A stretch of 64,000 nt of DNA from Vibrio variabilis (GTDB taxonomy: Bacteria > Pseudomonadota > Gammaproteobacteria > Enterobacterales > Vibrionaceae), in contig NZ_JYJK01000073.1 of NCBI RefSeq assembly GCF_003263785.1, positions 124,001 through 188,000 of the forward strand, given 5' to 3'. Under the pieces are notes generated by a model. It made no database searches, was not told the origin of the DNA, and saw only the letters and a list, made by a program, of their open reading frames with translations. Every line of letters starts with the position of its first letter. Positions within the stretch are counted from its first letter, which is position 1. The translations under genes and the position numbers were made by a program. Shown one piece after another: positions 60,037-64,000 of this stretch.

Positions 60037-60176
60037 AAACTTCCCTTTCCCTACATATTCTTCTAGACCATTTGCTAGTAAACTAGTGGCCTAAAAACCG
60101 ATAAACAAGATTAGATTTGGGCTTGCACGGTTCTCATGCTAGTTTTTGTGAGTCACTACCAAAAAGAAACGACAAC

Positions 60177-60865
60177 ATGAATCCTTTTCCCAATTGCTTC
60201 AAGGCCAAGTCATAAAAGATACGATCACTAACCCTAACATTCAGGTCGGCGATCACTCCTACTATTCAGGTTTTTATCACGGAAAAAACTTCGAAGAGTG
60301 TGCCGTGCGCTATTTGCTTGGCGATCCACCGACTCGAGAAGTATGGGAAAGCGGTCTCTATTCAAATATCGATAAGCTCTACATTGGTAAATTTTGCTCT
60401 ATTGCATCAGGAGCAACCTTCATGATGGCTGGCAACCAAGGCCACCGAATGGACTGGATATCGACGTTTCCTTTTTCGAGTGAGACCTTTGGTGACAAAG
60501 TTCAAGATGGCTTTTTGCCCTCTGGAAACACTGTGATTGGCAATGATGTCTGGATTGGTTCTGAAGCGATGATAATGCCAGGGGTAACCATTGGCGACGG
60601 CGCGATTATTGGTGCACGTTCAGTGATCACCAAAGACGTCGCGCCTTACACCGTGGTGGTCGGTCACAATACCGTCATTAAAAAGCGCTTTACCGAGCAA
60701 GAAATCCAGAAGCTTTCGCAAATGAAATGGTGGGATTGGCCTTTAGAAACGTTGAAACAAGCTATGGACATCGTTTGCAGTCCTGATATCAACGCCTTGT
60801 TTGAGTTTTACCAAAGTAGCGATGCGCTCACAGGCGGCAAGTTGAGTGATTCACCCAGCGAATAA
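60177..60865 (+). CDS. Xenobiotic (CatB-type) O-acetyltransferase, N-terminal frameshift
   Basis: About 229 residues. Left-handed beta-helix built of hexapeptide repeats ([28 protein letters not shown]), with [25 protein letters not shown] at the N-terminus, the XAT/CatB family pattern. The catalytic His lies in [10 protein letters not shown]. The natural start is probably ATG 60177. One T missing from the run 60185-60188 puts it out of frame; restoring it gives [15 protein letters not shown]. Members acetylate chloramphenicol or streptogramins, but chromosomal Vibrio copies may have other substrates. Confidence 0.85.
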
Positions 60866-60979
60866 TTTCAAGACCGACCATTTAGCGCCCATCAAATCAC
60901 GACTCGTTCATGACAAAGTGCTAACCCACAAACATCCGCGACACGAAACAATAGCTCAAAGTTTCCAATTGAGCCATTT

Positions 60980-61405
60980 ATGACTTACAAATCTTTGTTT
61001 TCTGCACTCGTTATCTGCACCGTTCTTGGCAATAGCCCTGCTTTTGCAGACCCTTGGCACAAATTTATCGACAAGCCTTGGAAAGAGCATAAACACAAAC
61101 ATAAAAAGAAAGAGGTGCATGTCGTTCATCACTATCCAAAGCATCGCCTACCTAAAGATGCCATTTTATTAGCTATCGCAGGAGTCACGTACGCGCTCAT
61201 CGATGGACATTATTACGAGCAGAGAAAAGAGAAATATGTGTTTGTCGAAAAACCACCAAAGCGTCGCTATCGACCGGGTAAAGTCATCAGACAGCTTCCC
61301 GAAGGGGCAACAGCAGTCAATAAACGTGGCCAACAGTACTTTGTTTCGAGAGGAAACTGGTTCTTGTCCATCGGAAATGGCAAGTATGTGGTGGTAGAGC
61401 CGTAG
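60980..61405 (+). CDS. Exported basic protein, DUF6515-like
   Basis: 141 residues. Signal peptide to about FAFA/FADP, then a Lys/His-rich segment (KEHKHKHKKKEVHVVHHYPKH) and a short hydrophobic stretch (DAILLAIAGVTYALIDG). The C-terminal domain RQLPEGATAVNKRGQQYFVSRGNWFL resembles the DUF6515 pattern. It probably acts in the periplasm and may bind metal. Its function is unknown. A dyad (GCGATACTC/GAGTATCGC, 61426-61460) follows as likely terminator. Confidence 0.7.
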   Translation: MTYKSLFSALVICTVLGNSPAFADPWHKFIDKPWKEHKHKHKKKEVHVVHHYPKHRLPKDAILLAIAGVTYALIDGHYYEQRKEKYVFVEKPPKRRYRPGKVIRQLPEGATAVNKRGQQYFVSRGNWFLSIGNGKYVVVEP

Positions 61406-61485
61406 GAAAGTTTAAAGCGGTTTAGGCGATACTCACATGTGCTGCTATAGCGAGTATCGCTCCATTCAAATCCTTGAAAAGCTGG

Positions 61486-61650
61486 TTACAACACCCAAGT
61501 TAGGCTTAGTAACAAAATCACAGCTGAAGTAGCAAGGTACATTGCAACGATAGTTGCAATTTCAGCCGCAGTAGACGTTGACGACTTAGATGCGCTCTCT
61601 ACTTTGTTTGATTTTTCAGTGTCCAATGTTGATAGAAGTGCTGAGTTCAT
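61486..61650 (-). CDS. 54-residue single-span membrane protein
   Basis: Starts at 61650 with AAGGGTGAG four bases upstream; a further in-frame start upstream is less supported. Ser/Thr-rich N-terminus, then one transmembrane helix (IATIVAMYLATSAVILLLSL) near the C-terminus, so probably tail-anchored. No family recognised. The good ribosome site supports a real small protein. Confidence 0.55.
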   Translation of the reverse strand: MNSALLSTLDTEKSNKVESASKSSTSTAAEIATIVAMYLATSAVILLLSLTWVL

Positions 61651-61748
61651 TGTTCTCACCCTTGTGTAATAACATTTCAAAAGACAGCACGAATTCTACC
61701 CACTTTGTGAGCAAGGTCAAATATTTTCAGTAAGTTAGTTACGAGATT

Positions 61749-62573
61749 TTATGTTGGTTTCGGATTAGTTTTATTTATCCCCATACATTTTCTAAGAATA
61801 GCTTGCTCAGCGGCTCTAATAAATCCTTGCTGCGCATTCGCCATAATAGGGTTACCGTGTGCAGGTAATAGCACGCTGTAATCAAGCCTTGCCTTCTCCA
61901 TCAACTCGTCTTTTTCAGGTTTCGCTAGCTCTAGCCAACCTGGGCCAAAGTTGCTCGGCGCTATGAAACCCATTCGCTTCATCATGATTTTGGCAAACCA
62001 GTTAAAGTACTTATCAGGCTTGGGCCAGTTCTGCATGCTGTCTCCCGCCAGCAATATGCCGCCCTCTCGCTCGAGCAATATCAGGCCTTCTTTAGGATGA
62101 CTGGTCGCAAACTCATGATAAGAAGCCCCTTTAATCGGAAGTTCACTTCCAGGCTTTAATATTCGGTCTGCTCGGTAATATTCTGCTTTAGAAGACTTAG
62201 TGAAGCCGCGCACATACGGAGCCTCTACAGACCAAAGCGTGGCTTTAAACGTCTCTTTGTAAAATGGGTCATCAAAACCATGGAATGCAGCGAGACGCAC
62301 CACATGAGTAACATCGCCGAGTTCATCGAGTTGCGCGATACCTTTTTCGTTCAGTCGCACAGAGTTCACTAAAATCAGCTCACTACCTTGTTTAATCACC
62401 ATCATATTGCGACTAAACGTCATTTTGAACGGACCAAACTTAGGATGAGGCGCTTTCATCTCCACCGAGCCTGTCACCATATAGATGTCGTCGATGATGT
62501 GATGCAATTCGCCGTGAGGCAGTGGTTCTGGGTAGATCATAGCCGCTCCTGTCATGAAGTTTGCTAATTTCAA
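61749..62573 (-). CDS. MBL-fold-like protein lacking the metal motif
   Basis: 274 residues. It keeps the metallo-beta-lactamase scaffold landmarks (MMVIKQGSELILVNSVRLNEKG, GGILLAGDSMQNW, LLPAHGNPIM) but the HxHxDH motif is replaced by AAFHGFDDPFYKE, so the usual two-metal site cannot form. It may be a DUF4336-like relative with a different or lost activity. It diverges from the NfeD gene. Confidence 0.65.
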   Translation of the reverse strand: MKLANFMTGAAMIYPEPLPHGELHHIIDDIYMVTGSVEMKAPHPKFGPFKMTFSRNMMVIKQGSELILVNSVRLNEKGIAQLDELGDVTHVVRLAAFHGFDDPFYKETFKATLWSVEAPYVRGFTKSSKAEYYRADRILKPGSELPIKGASYHEFATSHPKEGLILLEREGGILLAGDSMQNWPKPDKYFNWFAKIMMKRMGFIAPSNFGPGWLELAKPEKDELMEKARLDYSVLLPAHGNPIMANAQQGFIRAAEQAILRKCMGINKTNPKPT

Positions 62574-62694
62574 TGGATTCTATTCACATCATGCTTGAGT
62601 CTAGACGGACTATGGTGTTGTAGCCATTATCAGAGGGAATTCGCCTATACTTTAAGGACAACAAGCGCATCAAGTCCTTGAATAGGAGGATAGT

Positions 62695-64000
62695 ATGAAA
62701 CGTTTGTGGCTACTACTTCTCACATTGACTCTATTTACGAGTCAGGCGCTAGCAAATACCGTTTGGATTTTACCTGTCAACGGCGCGATTGGACCTGCAA
62801 ACAGTGACTATCTATCACGTGAAATCGAACTGGCTCATACCCAAGGTGTAAGCCTTATTATCCTGAAAATGGACACGCCAGGCGGTTTAGACAACGCCAT
62901 GCGAGATATTGTCCACGCCATTACGGCTTCCAATATCCCTATCGCGACTTGGGTTGGACCTGCAGGATCACGTGCTGCCAGTGCTGGCACCTATATTTTG
63001 CTCGCCAGCCATATTGCTGCGATGGCTGAAGGTACAAACCTTGGTGCCGCTACGCCAGTTGCTTTGGGCGGAGGTAAGTCGCCAACCTCTCCGGCAGGCA
63101 AAGCTGATGATAAAGAGCCCGTTAACGACGATAACAACTCGCAGCAAGTGCCCGCTAAAACCGCATCAGAGAAAAAGGTCATTAATGATGCGAAAGCCTA
63201 TATCAAAGGCCTTGCTAGGCTACATAACCGAAATGCTGAGTGGGCTCAAAAAGCGGTAACCGAAGCGGCCAGTCTCGATGCCACAGACGCGTTAGAGCTC
63301 AATGTCATTGATTACTTGGTCAACTCCCCTGAAGAGCTGGTCGACGCCATCAATGGGAAAGCCATCACTGTTGCCAACCAGCAAGTGACGCCGTCACTCG
63401 TAAGCCCCATTTTTGTTGAACGCAAACCTGATTGGCGCGCAGAGATGTTGGCCGTTATCACCAATCCCAATGTCGCCTATATCTTAATGCTGATAGGCAT
63501 TTATGGCCTTCTTCTTGAGTTTTATAACCCTGGAATTGGACTTCCTGGTGTACTTGGGGGTATTTGCCTATTACTTGCCATGTACGCACTGCAAATGATG
63601 CCTGTGAATTACGCAGGTCTTGCACTTTTATTGCTTGGCATCGCACTCATGGTCGCGGAAGCATTCAGCCCAAGCTTCGGCATCCTAGGCCTTGGCGGAC
63701 TCGTTGCTTCGTGCTCGGCTCGATTTTTCTTATGGATAGTGAACTGCCCAATTTTCAGGTGGCACTACCCCTCATTTTCGGCATTGGCTATTTTCATTAG
63801 CGCTCATTCTGCTGGTCGTGGGTTTGCTGCTTCGCATTCGTCGTAAACACATCACTACGGGTACAGAAACCTTTCCAGGTAAGGTCGCAGTCGTCAGCGA
63901 TGACTTTGTCGATGGGCGCGGGCGAGTTCAATTAAATGGTGCACTTTGGAGCGCAACATCCGACGACAACTCTAGCCCTCAGCGCGGCGACAAAGTTACC
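62695..64000 (+). CDS. NfeD-family membrane serine protease, two frameshifts, cut by window end
   Basis: Signal peptide (to ALA), then a ClpP-like protease domain (TVWILPVNGAIGPANSDYLSREI, MDTPGGLDNAMRDI, catalytic Ser in RAASAGTYILLASH), and a block of membrane helices (YILMLIGIYGLLLEFYNPGIGLPG). Bases are missing near 63708 and 63786. The repaired frame continues with LLLRIRRKHITTGTETFPGK and the soluble NfeD OB-fold domain, still open at base 64000. Such long NfeD proteins pair with a stomatin (slipin) encoded next; that gene would lie just beyond the window. Confidence 0.88.

Noticed and set aside
1..64000. CRISPR array, prophage, integron or tRNA-linked island
   Set aside because: No regular spacer-repeat pattern, phage or integrase gene, attC array or tRNA could be recognised.

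Overview
The window reads as a Vibrio-type gammaproteobacterial chromosome segment. The evidence is Vibrio-flavoured families (DUF2850, DUF3012, SirB2, a FIST-MCP, sCache chemoreceptors), a long palindromic repeat of a type I associate with vibrios, and an adenine riboswitch aligning without gaps to my memory of the Vibrio vulnificus add aptamer. I see no rRNA, tRNA, CRISPR array, insertion sequence, integrase or phage gene. It looks like core and metabolic-accessory chromosome.

Layout. (a) 1-260: tail of a repeat protein. (b) 286-8917: LysR regulator divergent from a lactate module, lldP-lldE-lldF-lldG-dld. (c) 9090-16990: YdjM-like membrane protein, aldehyde dehydrogenase, SirB2 protein, diguanylate cyclase, a 264-bp palindromic element, small HTH protein, MepA, and an adenine deaminase gene with an adenine riboswitch in its leader. 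(d) 17129-20384: operon of two ROK sugar kinases and a GH1 (phospho-)glycosidase. (e) 20655-33031: pirin, PpnP, ABC1 kinase, small Vibrio proteins, PgpB-like phosphatase, ArsR regulator, chemoreceptor, YceI, flavin reductase, a second (true adenosine) deaminase, an outer-membrane barrel, a Cys-rich 56-aa protein, and an IclR regulator with a degenerate ureohydrolase. (f) 33073-45577: TetR with a lipoprotein hydrolase, MaoC and GNAT proteins, a PD-(D/E)XK protein, curA with its TetR regulator, a FIST-domain chemoreceptor, a DUF3012 lipoprotein and another chemoreceptor. (g) 45676-57416: a complete minus-strand urea uptake and urease cluster, urtABCDE-ureDABCE-hupE-ureFG, behind a probable sigma-54/NtrC promoter. 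(h) 57789-64000: MATE exporter, acetyltransferases, small proteins, a degenerate MBL protein, and an NfeD protease running off the end.

How the genes work together. The lactate block imports lactate and oxidises it at the membrane (D-lactate by Dld, L-lactate by LldEFG). The urt/ure block binds urea in the periplasm, imports it by ABC transport and hydrolyses it with nickel urease. HupE/UreJ probably supplies nickel, and UreDEFG load it. Adenine deaminase under an adenine riboswitch, adenosine deaminase and PpnP form a scattered purine-salvage set.

Main caution: about 29 single-base frameshifts break otherwise well-conserved genes, nearly all explained by one missing base and many in or beside homopolymers. 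I read this as sequencing or assembly error rather than gene decay, so coordinates of affected genes span the reconstructed gene.
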